Shown: positions 18,581-27,159 of the stretch, piece after piece
Layout of the letters: each line of letters opens with the position of its first letter
Numbering within the stretch: the stretch's first letter is position 1
Assembly: GCF_027924145.1 (NCBI RefSeq)
Contig: NZ_BRVP01000003.1
Location: 124,001-188,000, forward strand
DNA length: 64,000 bases
From: Neptunitalea chrysea
Lineage (GTDB): Bacteria > Bacteroidota > Bacteroidia > Flavobacteriales > Flavobacteriaceae
Direction of reading: 5' to 3'
Program-made: the position numbers and the translations under genes
The notes under the pieces: model-generated
What the model saw: the letters and a program-made list of their open reading frames with translations, nothing else
The model's database searches: none
What the model was told of the DNA's origin: nothing

Positions 18581-19078
18581 TTATCTTTTTAGGAACTCAT
18601 CCAGTTTTTTTTGTAATTCTTCTTTTTCAGATGGTCTTGGTGCATTTGTACAGATAGTCCCATCTTTACCTATAATTGCATAATAGGGCAACATTTTATT
18701 AAACTTAATATTTTGGTATGTGCTATCCTTAATAATATCTAGTAGATAATAATTGTTTTTAGTATCTATTACACCATCTTTTTTTATTGCCCTTTCACAT
18801 TGTTCTTTATCTAGGTCAACGGATATATATACAAATTTGATGTCCTTGTTCTGATTGAGCGATTTTAACTTCTTTGTATTTCTAATTTCTTTCCTACAGG
18901 GTTTACACCAACTCGCCCAAAAATCAAGGTATATTACTTTTCCTTCGTAATTTTCTATAATCTGAGAGAAATGCCGTCTTTGGTTAACATTTTTATTATT
19001 AAAAGAGGATGCTGCTAATACAAAACAGCAGGCTACACAAATAAATAGTACCTTTATAGAGGGATGTTTAATTTTCAT
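18581..19078 (-). CDS. TlpA-like thiol-disulfide protein of the export locus
   Basis: A 165-aa thioredoxin-fold protein. A hydrophobic N-terminal segment (VLFICVACCFVLAA, 10-23) is a signal peptide or anchor that places it in the periplasm. The active site is WASWCKPCRKE with C58 and C61, followed by FVYISVDLDKE. It probably reduces or rearranges disulfides. Next to an exporter of a four-cysteine peptide, a role in disulfide formation or isomerisation of that peptide is a reasonable inference. Its start overlaps the upstream gene by 11 bp. Confidence 0.85.
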   Translation of the reverse strand: MKIKHPSIKVLFICVACCFVLAASSFNNKNVNQRRHFSQIIENYEGKVIYLDFWASWCKPCRKEIRNTKKLKSLNQNKDIKFVYISVDLDKEQCERAIKKDGVIDTKNNYYLLDIIKDSTYQNIKFNKMLPYYAIIGKDGTICTNAPRPSEKEELQKKLDEFLKR

Positions 19079-19934
19079 AATGAATATCTATTTTTAATTT
19101 TATTGGTTTTAATTGCCAGTTTTCGTTTGTACGCCCAAGACTCATAAGATATGTTCTTTTACTATAATTTTTACTATACTTATTTTTAACCATTGGAGTA
19201 GCTGTTATTGTTCCAACTTTAGAAGATATATATAAGGGCGAATAACATTTTTTATCTAAAACTTCAAACACTACAAAAAAACCGTTTTTAGGAACCTTTA
19301 TATGTTTCTTTCTCATTTTTAAGTTGTAAACAGATGATTTTCCGGTATTTTTTAGCGTATCTGATGTGTAAAACGACTTAAAGGGCGTAGCTGTTATAGA
19401 ATCAATAGAATATAACGATATCTTAAATACCCCGCGGTCAATATTTTTGACTCCCTCAAAGTTTTTTTGCAAATGGATATCTATATCTTTTATATAGGTT
19501 CCTTTAGGTATTTTAAACGAAGCCCATTTATGATTGAAAGAAGAGTTAGTGGGTGGGTCATATAACAAACGTACCAACCCTTCCAAACTAACTTTTCTTT
19601 TTTTTTCACGCTTTTTTGCTAATATTACCTCGTCTAACATTGTCTCTTTATGTTTCAAAACAATGGTATCGGGTATTCGCTTTAAGTCGTTTAAAAAGTA
19701 TAGGTTATAATTTATGTGGGTAACAACAAGTTGTTTGTAAGCTAATAATTTTTTTTCGGAAATTTCGTTGAAAGAATTAAGAACAAGGGTGTCTTTTTTA
19801 TTTACTAAAAGTAAATAATATCCATCAACTACTTTGTTGTTATCATCCATAACCATGATATTATCTTGAGCCTTCACCTTAAATAAAGTAACAGCCGAAA
19901 GAAAACACACCGTAGTTATAATTATTTTATTCAT
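19068..19934 (-). CDS. Exported protein of unknown function in the peptide-export locus
   Basis: A 288-aa protein with a cleavable signal peptide (MNKIIITTVCFLSAVTLFKVKAQ, predicted cut after Ala-Gln near 23). An N-terminal beta-rich part resembles carboxypeptidase regulatory-like repeats (VVDGYYLLLVNKKDTLVL). A basic KKREKKRKVS linker near 110-118 leads to a C-terminal beta domain with no recognised motif. It sits directly after the precursor peptide and overlaps the thioredoxin gene. It could be an outer-membrane-associated factor or an immunity-type protein, but nothing in the sequence proves either. Confidence 0.65.
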   Translation of the reverse strand: MNKIIITTVCFLSAVTLFKVKAQDNIMVMDDNNKVVDGYYLLLVNKKDTLVLNSFNEISEKKLLAYKQLVVTHINYNLYFLNDLKRIPDTIVLKHKETMLDEVILAKKREKKRKVSLEGLVRLLYDPPTNSSFNHKWASFKIPKGTYIKDIDIHLQKNFEGVKNIDRGVFKISLYSIDSITATPFKSFYTSDTLKNTGKSSVYNLKMRKKHIKVPKNGFFVVFEVLDKKCYSPLYISSKVGTITATPMVKNKYSKNYSKRTYLMSLGRTNENWQLKPIKLKIDIHYEN

Positions 19935-20006
19935 GTATAAAAGAAATTTAAGCTTTGAAATTATATAATTATAGAGGATGCCTATAAACTAGGCATCCTA
20001 TTCAAT

Positions 20007-20256
20007 TTAACATGATCCTGTAGTGTATACCTCACTGTCTACAACAACTCCCAACCAAGCTCTTTCACATACATATTCGCAAATTTCTGCCACTGCTACG
20101 TAATCTCCTGCTTGAGAACCGGTATAATCCGGAGAATAAACAAATGTAGAATTTCCTGTTGCTTTACAATTCTGAATTTTACCGCCATTAATTGTTTTTA
20201 ATTCATCCGTAGATAAAATTTTTGCTTCGTTGTTTTTTTAAATTTTTTTTTAACAT
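20007..20256 (-). CDS. Double-glycine-leader, four-cysteine peptide precursor (frame interrupted by one base)
   Basis: A small gene between the VKOR fusion and the secreted protein. Read with one A removed from a poly-A tract, it encodes 82 aa: a 25-residue leader MLKKNLKNN...LSTDELKTINGG, then a 57-residue core starting KIQNC and ending TTGSC. Cys lie at core positions 5, 34, 38 and 57. The leader matches the bacteriocin/GG motif cut by C39 peptidases, and a C39 ABC exporter lies in the same operon. As given, the ATG at 20254-20256 runs into a stop after 17 codons. The leader/core frame is +1 to it, and the tracts A9 and A7 within the first 25 bases are the obvious sites of the indel. It may be a sequencing indel, a real inactivation or slippage-dependent expression. 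Confidence 0.72.
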
Positions 20257-20336
20257 AATAAAAGTTTTAATTGATTTATACTTCCCTCTTTTTTAGAAAG
20301 ACTCAGGAAAGCGTAAAGTCTTACTTGCAAGTATTT
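20257..20336 (-). promoter_or_regulatory. Spacer upstream of the precursor peptide
   Basis: About 80 bp. It contains ACTTGCAAGT (a 10-bp palindrome) and a hairpin AAGACT...AGTCTT between the VKOR gene and the peptide start. Separate transcription or attenuation here would allow the small peptide to be made in excess over the machinery. No clear TAnnTTTG element is visible. Confidence 0.3.
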
Positions 20337-21932
20337 TTATGAGGCCTCTGTAGACTGTAAGTTAACTATAGAGTTAGTGTATTTTTCATGTAGACCCTCT
20401 AATAGATATTTAATATCGTTGAGTGAATATTCCTTAGGGAATTTGTTTCCATTAATCACTTTAGCTGGCGTGTAATTAAAGTTGTTCTCTTGGCACCAGT
20501 TGTATTGATTTTGTAAGGAATAGTTAATAAAGTCTTTGTTTTTTATAGGACGAACCCATTCTTTTTTCCATTCCTCTATTGGTGTTCTAGCTATATGCCA
20601 TGCGCTTAATGCGTCTTTTATCTTTTCTGGGGTGGTTAGGTAGATATTCATGAACGCTTGCAGAATGTCTACTCCTGGATTGTCTTTATTGGAAATGTTT
20701 ACATTAAAACCAATAGTAATACTTATAGGGGTTTTGTTTAGTTGGTTTAAAATATCAATTGCTGCAGCAAATGCCTTGTGGCAATGACCGCAAAACGGAC
20801 TAAGAAATAGGGTGAGTTTGGTGGGTGCGTTAGCGTCTCCTAATTCTATAAGGTTAAGTTTTTCAAAACCCTCTGAGTGAGACAAAGGACTGGTGGTAGA
20901 GATAAATAATGAAGGATTGTTTTTAAAACGTTTATAGACGTAGTTTTCCTGTTTTGTAAGTAAGTTTTCTTTTGTTGAGGTGTGTATTTTTTGGAATATC
21001 TGATACGATAAAACACCTGTAAATATGTATGTTAAAAGCGCTGTATATTCAGGGTATATGGCAAAACTAAAATGGGTGCTTAGCAGATAAATAGTAGTGT
21101 TTAATAGCATTAACGATGCTGTTAACAAACAAAATGTACACCAAGCTTTAATTTTTTGTGATTGAAGGTAAATAGAATATAGTACTAGGGGAATTCCTAA
21201 AATACTTAATAAACCAACTAGATGATAGGAAGGATTTATAGCTAGAAACAAAAGGTTTGTAATAAAGTAGCTTATAGGTAGTAACTTTAAAGAAATGTTG
21301 CCGGGTAGAACGCCATAAGAGGAATCTAATACGGTTTCGCAGTTCTTTTTTTGTCCTAGATTACAAATGGCATCTCTAAAATTATTTATTTTTGCGCTTA
21401 GCTCTTTTTCAATAACAAAGTAGCCTATAATAGAACCTATAATTGCAACTAGTTGATAGCATAATAGCGACCATGAAAATATGCCTTTCGCTAGGTATGG
21501 TAACAGTATAACGGTTATTAAGAAAAATGATAATAATGTTATTGGTAAGATTTTGGTAGTGTCATTTGAAGTAGCCGTGTTTTTTTCAGCGAGGACCACA
21601 ATGCCGTTCCATTCTTCAAGAAAAGACGCTATAGAGAGTTTATTTTTTTTTAAGTCATCATTTTCATAAATAATAGAATCTCCTTTCTTGGTTACTAATA
21701 CAAGTTTGCCTTGCTGTTTAGGGGTGAGTTGTGCAATGAAGTATTGCGGTAATTCATTGATTTGCTCTTTATTAATGCGTAAGGCGGCATTTTCAATTCC
21801 TAGTTGCGTGTAGGTGTCGGTTGTGGCATATAAACTAGGGTAATTTGGATGCGAGTTATAAATGTCTTCAAACTTTGTGGCTTCGATATAATAGTCTAAT
21901 TTTTTAAGAAGCTTTTCTTCAATAGTATTCAT
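20337..21932 (-). CDS. C39-like / VKOR / thioredoxin triple-domain membrane oxidase
   Basis: A 531-aa protein. Residues 1-115 resemble a C39 peptidase domain (HPNYPSLYATTDTYTQLGIENAA) but lack the catalytic Cys, so this part may only bind leader peptides. Residues about 128-312 are a membrane VKOR domain with loop cysteines C190 and C198 and the active CxxC at 265-268 (WCTFC). Residues about 360-520 are a DsbA/thioredoxin-like domain with CxxC at 381-384 (FCGHCH). VKOR-thioredoxin proteins drive periplasmic disulfide formation using quinone. In this operon the likely client is the four-Cys exported peptide. It is the first gene of the cluster. Confidence 0.85.
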   Translation of the reverse strand: MNTIEEKLLKKLDYYIEATKFEDIYNSHPNYPSLYATTDTYTQLGIENAALRINKEQINELPQYFIAQLTPKQQGKLVLVTKKGDSIIYENDDLKKNKLSIASFLEEWNGIVVLAEKNTATSNDTTKILPITLLSFFLITVILLPYLAKGIFSWSLLCYQLVAIIGSIIGYFVIEKELSAKINNFRDAICNLGQKKNCETVLDSSYGVLPGNISLKLLPISYFITNLLFLAINPSYHLVGLLSILGIPLVLYSIYLQSQKIKAWCTFCLLTASLMLLNTTIYLLSTHFSFAIYPEYTALLTYIFTGVLSYQIFQKIHTSTKENLLTKQENYVYKRFKNNPSLFISTTSPLSHSEGFEKLNLIELGDANAPTKLTLFLSPFCGHCHKAFAAAIDILNQLNKTPISITIGFNVNISNKDNPGVDILQAFMNIYLTTPEKIKDALSAWHIARTPIEEWKKEWVRPIKNKDFINYSLQNQYNWCQENNFNYTPAKVINGNKFPKEYSLNDIKYLLEGLHEKYTNSIVNLQSTEAS

Positions 21933-22593
21933 GATTACATAATTGCTTTATATGCAATAGCTACTGAACAGAATCAATGTCTAATGCTGGGTGTTTTTTA
22001 AGTATAATAATCTGATTCGAAAACATGAACTGCTCCGAATAATGTGTAATAGCTATGTAAGTAAGGAGAGGGGGAAACGTTTAATTACAAAGGATGTTTC
22101 TTTAAATAAAACAGATAGATGTTAAAGTAGGGCGTTTTGGCAGAACAAAAATTAACCATGGCTTTAAATGTTTTAATGTGTGTTTTATCAAATTTAGTAG
22201 TGATATATAATTATCAGGAGTGAACTTTATGTATAAAATAAAAGACTTGAGAATTGTTTAGACTAAAGAGTGTTAGGAGGACCGTATTTTATAATATGTA
22301 GGAAATAACTTTTCATAAAAATATTATTTTCAGTTAAATGGTTAATCTTAGTATTATTTATGGTGAAATAAATTTACCTATAAAAACGGCGTAAATTTGT
22401 TAATTAAATGTTAATAAAACTTGTTTTGTGTTAAATGCATTCTTTTTGTATAAAGAAATCTTATTAGTAATGATTATTCTGCCTGGGTAAGTTAATTATA
22501 ATTCATGCTTTATAATATTTTGGTTTAATCTTAAAACAAGTATCAAGATTATTATATAAGTTCATGGAAATAACTTAGTAGGTTAGTTTACGC
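21933..22593. other. 660-bp spacer upstream of the peptide-export operon
   Basis: AT-rich, no supported gene. On the minus strand a TAAATTTG -7 element lies at 22189-22196. A 21-codon ORF starts at 22027, with GGAG just upstream of its ATG, and ends at 21962, 29 bp before the VKOR gene. It could be a leader peptide but has no recognisable features. The rest appears empty. Confidence 0.35.
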
Positions 22594-22685
22594 TATAATC
22601 GAGCATTAAATGCTCCGAGGCTTGTTCCGAAATAGAAATACAATGCTTACTAACTACTTCGTGGGCAAGCCCCGAAGTAGTTTAC
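22594..22685 (-). repeat. Dispersed intergenic repeat, long form (copy 2)
   Basis: The most complete copy. On the minus strand it begins GTAAACTACTTCGGGG and contains the stem CTACTTCG...CGAAGTAG, AGTAAGCATTGTATTTCTA and CCTCGGAGCATTTAATGCTC. The stop codon of the neighbouring TlpA-like gene lies inside its first bases (the TAA of GTAAAC). Confidence 0.8.
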
Positions 22686-23870
22686 TTTAAAAGCGTATCC
22701 AGTTTTTTATAAAAGTCTTCTGTTTCACCTACATAAATACCCAGTACGTTTTTATCTTTGTCTAGTATTACTTTGGTTGGGTATTGGCTAACTTTATATA
22801 AAGCAGCAACGTTTTTACCGTTCTTAGTGCTATTAATTACATGAGTCCATGGTAACTCATGTTTTTTAATAGCTTTTAACCATGCATCTTTAGTGTCGTT
22901 ACAGGCAATACCAACAAATAAAGCCTTATCTTGGTATTTGTTGTAATATTCTTTCATTTTAGGAAACCCTGAAATACAAGGGCTACACCAGCTTCCCCAA
23001 AAGTCTAGTACGATAATTTCAGAATTACTTGTGTATAGATTAAAGAAACTATAATCCTCAGTTGCACTAAGTGTAAAATCGGGAGCCTTATATCCAATTT
23101 TTAAATCGGAAGCTTTGGCTTCTTCCTTTTTCTGTTGGTAATATTGTTCTACATTTGCTTTGGTATGTTTAATAAACGATTGAAATAGACCTTGTTTAAC
23201 CTCCTCGCTAAATTTTGTATACTGTTTTGTTAGTAGACCATAGGACAAGCCTATGTAAACACTTAAGTCTTGGTCTAAATGTTCTTGTACATAGGTTGTA
23301 TTTTTTTCCAAGTAGTCTATCAATGTTGTTACTGACTTTCCATAGGCTATCAATAGTTGTAGTAGCAACTCCTATATTTTTCAAAGAGTCTATTTCTCTG
23401 TAAAGTTTTTTTTGATCAATATAGTAGGCTAATAACTGCTTTCGTTGTTTTGAGTAATCGGTGTTAAAGTCAGCACCGTCAATTAGACAGTCTACCCCGT
23501 TTTTATTTTTAGTACCGGTTATGTAAATGGTTTTACCTTGAGGTACAACCAATGAAAAACAATCGCTTTTTACAGTTTGGAAATAGGAACCATCTTTCTT
23601 TTTAAAACCTTTAAGGGGTCTTATTTTTACCAGTATCGGATTTTGAGTTTTAACATCATAGAAAAATTGGTCGTCATGACTATAGATGGTGTCATATTCA
23701 AATTTTAAATTTGATGTATTAGGATGTTTAAACGGATCGTTTAAATTCGAGTATCCTATAATTAAAGTGTCATTTCCTAAGCCGGTAATAGAACCTTCAA
23801 TACTATGTTTTTTTGTACATGAAGATAAAATAGCGGTTAGGATTAATACGAGTGTACAATGTAATTTCAT
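22682..23870 (-). pseudogene. TlpA-like thioredoxin lipoprotein with DUF4369-like N-domain, frameshifted
   Basis: Two overlapping frames together make one protein. The first (23870 to about 23310) has a lipoprotein signal (LILTAILSSCTKK) and a DUF4369-like beta domain (IEGSITGLGNDTLIIGYSNL). The second (to 22682) has the linker and a thioredoxin domain with active site FWGSWCSPCISG and a cis-Pro region (SQYPTKVIL). The frames join at an A7 run near 23310; removing one A restores a continuous ~395-aa reading (...RLLGK-NTTYVQEHLDQD). Intact members are periplasmic thiol-disulfide reductases. The same kind of single extra A interrupts the precursor peptide, so check for a sequencing error before treating it as dead. 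Confidence 0.75.
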
Positions 23871-23873
23871 ATT

Positions 23874-24062
23874 TTATGGTAAATATTGGTTGATTAGTTT
23901 TTCTAATTGTTGATTTTCAGTTTCGGTACAAGATGTCAAAATAACAAAAGCGATGGCTATGAAAGTTTTTGACAGGATGGAAGGGATACTCGAAAAGGTT
24001 TTAGTTTTTATCACATTAAATGTAAAATTCTTTATACCTTTAAAGAATAGGGATTTTATCAT
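23874..24062 (-). CDS. Small putative lipoprotein (62 aa)
   Basis: Not recognised. The ORF ends with a lipobox-like segment (SKTFIAIAFVILTSCTETEN) and only 17 further residues (ending LEKLINQYLP). The lipobox sits unusually far from the ATG (about 40 residues from the Met at 24062; an in-frame Met also exists at 24122). A very short lipoprotein, such as a lysis or bacteriocin-release type, is possible. A truncated start of a longer lipoprotein gene is equally plausible. It lies 3 bp upstream of the frameshifted TlpA-like gene. Confidence 0.3.
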   Translation of the reverse strand: MIKSLFFKGIKNFTFNVIKTKTFSSIPSILSKTFIAIAFVILTSCTETENQQLEKLINQYLP

Positions 24063-24261
24063 AACAAGTATTTTTTCAACTTTAAAAGGAGTAGGTTTAT
24101 GAACCCAATGGTTAGAAAGCATTAAGATAAAAAAAAATAATTTATTTGTAAGTTTTTATTTAAGATATTTTAATTAAATATCTTAAATAATTGTAGGGAG
24201 ATTCGTTTCGATATAAAATTTGAGATAGTGAATCTCTATAATCGAGTAAAAGAATATAGCT

Positions 24262-25440
24262 ATGAAGCCAGATTTATTTGAATCGCCTGATTATTATTCA
24301 GTAGACGATTTACTGTCAGAGGAACATTTATTAGTTAGAGATGCAGCACGTAGCTGGGTAAAAAGAGAAGTCTCTCCCATAATAGAGGAGTATGCTCAGA
24401 AGGCTGAGTTTCCTAAAGAGTTAATTACTGGATTAGCAGAAATAGGTGCGTTTGGGCCTTATATTCCAGAAGCCTATGGAGGCGCCGGATTAGACCAAAT
24501 TTCGTACGGATTAATTATGCAGGAAATTGAACGAGGTGATAGTGGAATTAGATCTACTGCATCGGTACAATCGTCTTTAGTAATGTATCCTATTTACAAG
24601 TACGGTACCGATGAACAGCGACAAAAGTACCTGCCAAAATTGGCTAGTGGTGAGTTTATGGGGTGTTTTGGACTTACTGAGCCCAATCATGGATCGAACC
24701 CGGGAGGTATGGAAACTCGTTTTAAAGACATGGGAGATTATTACCTGCTTAACGGTGCAAAAATGTGGATATCGAATGCTCCATTTGCAGACATAGCTGT
24801 GGTATGGGCAAAGAATGAGGAAGGTAGAATATTTGGACTTATTGTAGAACGGGGTATGGAAGGTTTTACAACGCCGGAAACGCATAATAAATGGTCGTTA
24901 CGGGTATCGGCCACTGGGGAGCTTATTTTTGATAATGTAAAGGTGCCGAAAGAAAATTTGTTGCTGGGTAAAAGCGGATTAGGGGCTCCGTTAGGTTGTT
25001 TAGATTCTGCAAGATATGGTATTGCATGGGGCGCCATTGGGGCAGCTATGGATTGTTATGATACGGCGCTGCGCTATGCAAAAGAGCGCGTACAGTTTGA
25101 TAAACCTATTGCTGCTACGCAGTTACAGCAAAAGAAGTTAGCCGAAATGATTACCGAAATTACCAAGGCGCAATTGTTAGCATGGCGTTTGGGAGTTTTA
25201 AAAAATGAAGGAAAGGCTACTTCTGCTCAGATTTCTATGGCAAAACGAAATAACGTTGCTATGGCTATTCATATAGCCAGAGAATCTAGACAAATACTTG
25301 GTGGAATGGGGATTACAGGGGAGTATAGTATTATGCGCCATATGATGAATTTGGAGTCGGTGATTACTTACGAAGGAACACACGATATTCATTTACTAAT
25401 TACAGGAGCAGATATTACTGGTTTGTCGGCATTTAAATAA
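24262..25440 (+). CDS. Glutaryl-CoA dehydrogenase (acyl-CoA dehydrogenase family)
   Basis: A 392-aa FAD enzyme. It has the acyl-CoA dehydrogenase signature CFGLTEPNHGSNPGGMET. R97 in SGIRSTASVQSSLVM corresponds to the Arg that binds the glutaryl carboxylate. The catalytic base is E371 in TYEGTHDIHLLI. These favour glutaryl-CoA dehydrogenase, which converts glutaryl-CoA to crotonyl-CoA in lysine/tryptophan breakdown, over a straight-chain acyl-CoA dehydrogenase. It is a single gene. The Crp/Fnr regulator follows after 55 bp that contain the regulator's own operator. Confidence 0.87.
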   Translation: MKPDLFESPDYYSVDDLLSEEHLLVRDAARSWVKREVSPIIEEYAQKAEFPKELITGLAEIGAFGPYIPEAYGGAGLDQISYGLIMQEIERGDSGIRSTASVQSSLVMYPIYKYGTDEQRQKYLPKLASGEFMGCFGLTEPNHGSNPGGMETRFKDMGDYYLLNGAKMWISNAPFADIAVVWAKNEEGRIFGLIVERGMEGFTTPETHNKWSLRVSATGELIFDNVKVPKENLLLGKSGLGAPLGCLDSARYGIAWGAIGAAMDCYDTALRYAKERVQFDKPIAATQLQQKKLAEMITEITKAQLLAWRLGVLKNEGKATSAQISMAKRNNVAMAIHIARESRQILGGMGITGEYSIMRHMMNLESVITYEGTHDIHLLITGADITGLSAFK

Positions 25441-25446
25441 AACTTG

Positions 25447-25491
25447 TGTAACAAATGTTACAACGCCGTTGTAAATACCAAATTACTTTTA
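25447..25491 (+). promoter_or_regulatory. Crp/Fnr-type operator and -7 element of the regulator gene
   Basis: The dyad TGTAACAAATGTTACA (25447-25462) is followed, after 21 bp, by TACTTTTA (25484-25491). The dyad centre lies 29.5 bp upstream of the -7 element. The -7 element ends 4 bases before the ATG, so the mRNA would be leaderless. The operator suggests autoregulation. Confidence 0.75.
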
Positions 25492-25495
25492 AAAA

Positions 25496-26128
25496 ATGAT
25501 TGAAGAATTAGAATTACACTACGGGTATCTTTTTGAAGAAGAGCTTTTACACGAGATAAATCAGGTAGGAACATTCAAAGAGGTTCCGGAAGGGTATCGT
25601 TTAATGGATATTGGGGAATATATTAAAAGTATGCCTTTATTGGTAAGTGGTGTGATTAAAATATTACGCGAGGATGATAATGGAGATGAGTTGTTACTAT
25701 ATTTTTTAGAGCGAGGTGATACATGTGCTATGACCCTTAATTGTTGTGTGGGTACCAAGAAGAGTGAAATTCGTGCTATTGCCGAAACACCGGCTAAGCT
25801 TATAATGGTACCTGTACAAAAAATGGAAGAATGGATGCGCAACTACCATAGCTGGCGTAATTTTATTTTACAAAGTTACCATGCTCGTTTAAAGGAAATG
25901 CTAGAAACTATAGACTCTATTGCCTTTATGAAAATGGATGAACGATTATTAAAGCATCTGAGAGATAAAGCAATGGTAACTAATGACGATATGATTGTAA
26001 CTACGCATCAGGAGATTGCACATAACTTACATACTTCTCGTGTAGTGATTTCCAGATTACTCAAAACGCTGGAAAACGAGGGTAAAATAGAATTGGGTAG
26101 AAACAGTATTAAAGTAATTGATTTATAA
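25496..26128 (+). CDS. Crp/Fnr-family transcription regulator
   Basis: A 210-aa regulator. Residues about 10-120 form a cyclic-nucleotide-binding-like effector domain, followed by the dimer helix (about 125-150) and a winged helix-turn-helix with TTHQEIAHNLHTSRVVISRLLKTLENEGKI near 170-200. There is no N-terminal Cys cluster as in FNR. Three Cys sit together in the effector domain (C77, C83, C84), a possible thiol or sulfane-sulfur switch. In the recognition helix VVISR replaces the ETISR of FNR, consistent with a different DNA target. Seven matching GTAAC-N4-GTTAC dyads nearby make it the obvious candidate to bind them. It is probably translated from a leaderless mRNA. Confidence 0.9.
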   Translation: MIEELELHYGYLFEEELLHEINQVGTFKEVPEGYRLMDIGEYIKSMPLLVSGVIKILREDDNGDELLLYFLERGDTCAMTLNCCVGTKKSEIRAIAETPAKLIMVPVQKMEEWMRNYHSWRNFILQSYHARLKEMLETIDSIAFMKMDERLLKHLRDKAMVTNDDMIVTTHQEIAHNLHTSRVVISRLLKTLENEGKIELGRNSIKVIDL

Positions 26129-26130
26129 TT

Positions 26131-26181
26131 GAGTAAACTACTTTAGGGGGAAGCCCATGAAGCATTTAATTTCGATTATGG
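26131..26181 (-). repeat. Dispersed intergenic repeat, short form (copy 3)
   Basis: GAGTAAACTACTTTAGGGGG, then AAGCCCATGAAGCATTTAAT and TTCGATTATGG on the + strand. It aligns with the copy at 31941-31990 in reverse complement. It begins 3 bp after the regulator stop codon. A degenerate second tail (GGAATATTTAATCTTGATTA, about 26205-26225) follows. Confidence 0.7.
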
Positions 26182-26229
26182 AGTAAAGTATGTCGAGATA
26201 AATCTTGGAATATTTAATCTTGATTATCT

Positions 26230-26274
26230 AGTAACTTTTGTTACTGCATATTTTTATGAATAATGTTACTTTTG
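26230..26274 (+). promoter_or_regulatory. Crp/Fnr-type operator and promoter of the TauE/SafE gene
   Basis: Perfect dyad AGTAACTTTTGTTACT (26230-26245) and -7 element TACTTTTG (26267-26274), with the same 45-bp overall span as the other six sites. The predicted transcript starts about 20 bases before the GTG start codon. Confidence 0.8.
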
Positions 26275-26295
26275 CCGACACCAAATAATTAGATA

Positions 26296-27084
26296 GTGAT
26301 AGGATATATAGGAGCAATAATTGTAGGGCTCACCCTTGGCCTTATGGGAGGCGGAGGTTCTATTATAACGGTACCATTGTTGGTATATGTAGTAGCATTA
26401 AGCCCTATAACGGCTACGGCGTATTCGTTATTTGTAGTAGGTACAACATCGTTGGTTGGGTCTGTTAGAAATATACAGCAAAAACAAGTGGACTTTAAAG
26501 CGGCAGTAGCCTTTGCAGTACCTGCTTTTATATCGGTTTTTTTAACACGTAAATATTTAATGCCGGCGTTACCCGATGTGTTATTCTCATTGGGTAGTTT
26601 TCAAGTAACCAGACATGTGTTTATTATGGTGTTTTTTGCCATAGTAATGATGTTGGCTTCCTTGTCTATGATTAAGAACTTTAATTTCTCGAAAAACAAC
26701 GATGCGGACAGGACATTTAATCCACCAATAATTATATTGCAGGCAATTGTATTGGGTGTTGTAACAGGTATTGTAGGAGCCGGTGGAGGCTTTTTAATTG
26801 TTCCGGCTTTGGTACTTTTGGTACATATTCCTATGAAAAGGGCGGTGGCTACGTCGTTATTAGTAGTGGCGGTAAACTCATTGGTAGGCTTTTTAGGAGA
26901 TTTAGAAACCATTACTATTGATTGGGCGTTTTTATTAGCGTTTAATGCATTTGCCATAGGTGGAATTTTTATAGGGATTTCCCTCAATAAGATTGTTGAT
27001 GGGAAAAAACTAAAAAAAGGGTTTGGCTGGTTTGTTATGGTTATAGGTATTTATATTGTAGCCAAGGAGTTGTCTATTATTTAA
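26296..27084 (+). CDS. TauE/SafE-family sulfite/organosulfonate exporter
   Basis: A 262-aa membrane protein of two homologous halves with the glycine-rich motifs GLTLGLMGGGGSIITVPLLVYV (start of half one) and GVVTGIVGAGGGFLIVPALVLL (start of half two). About 8 membrane helices are visible. The family moves sulfite, sulfoacetate or related anions across the inner membrane. The start is GTG (26296). It is followed by an MBL-rhodanese gene and controlled by the regulon operator. Disposal of sulfite formed by sulfide or persulfide oxidation is the likely role. Confidence 0.85.
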   Translation: MIGYIGAIIVGLTLGLMGGGGSIITVPLLVYVVALSPITATAYSLFVVGTTSLVGSVRNIQQKQVDFKAAVAFAVPAFISVFLTRKYLMPALPDVLFSLGSFQVTRHVFIMVFFAIVMMLASLSMIKNFNFSKNNDADRTFNPPIIILQAIVLGVVTGIVGAGGGFLIVPALVLLVHIPMKRAVATSLLVVAVNSLVGFLGDLETITIDWAFLLAFNAFAIGGIFIGISLNKIVDGKKLKKGFGWFVMVIGIYIVAKELSII

Positions 27085-27159
27085 AAAATGATTTTTATAA
27101 ATAATTGCTATGAATTTCGTAAATTTAATAGGATGTATTTGAGAAATTTTAATTTATGA

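Noticed and set aside
20230-20256. Programmed -1 ribosomal frameshift at the A7 run of the precursor peptide
   Set aside because: A -1 slip moves into the third frame, which meets a stop soon after; the leader/core frame needs one base fewer before it, equal to a +1 shift.
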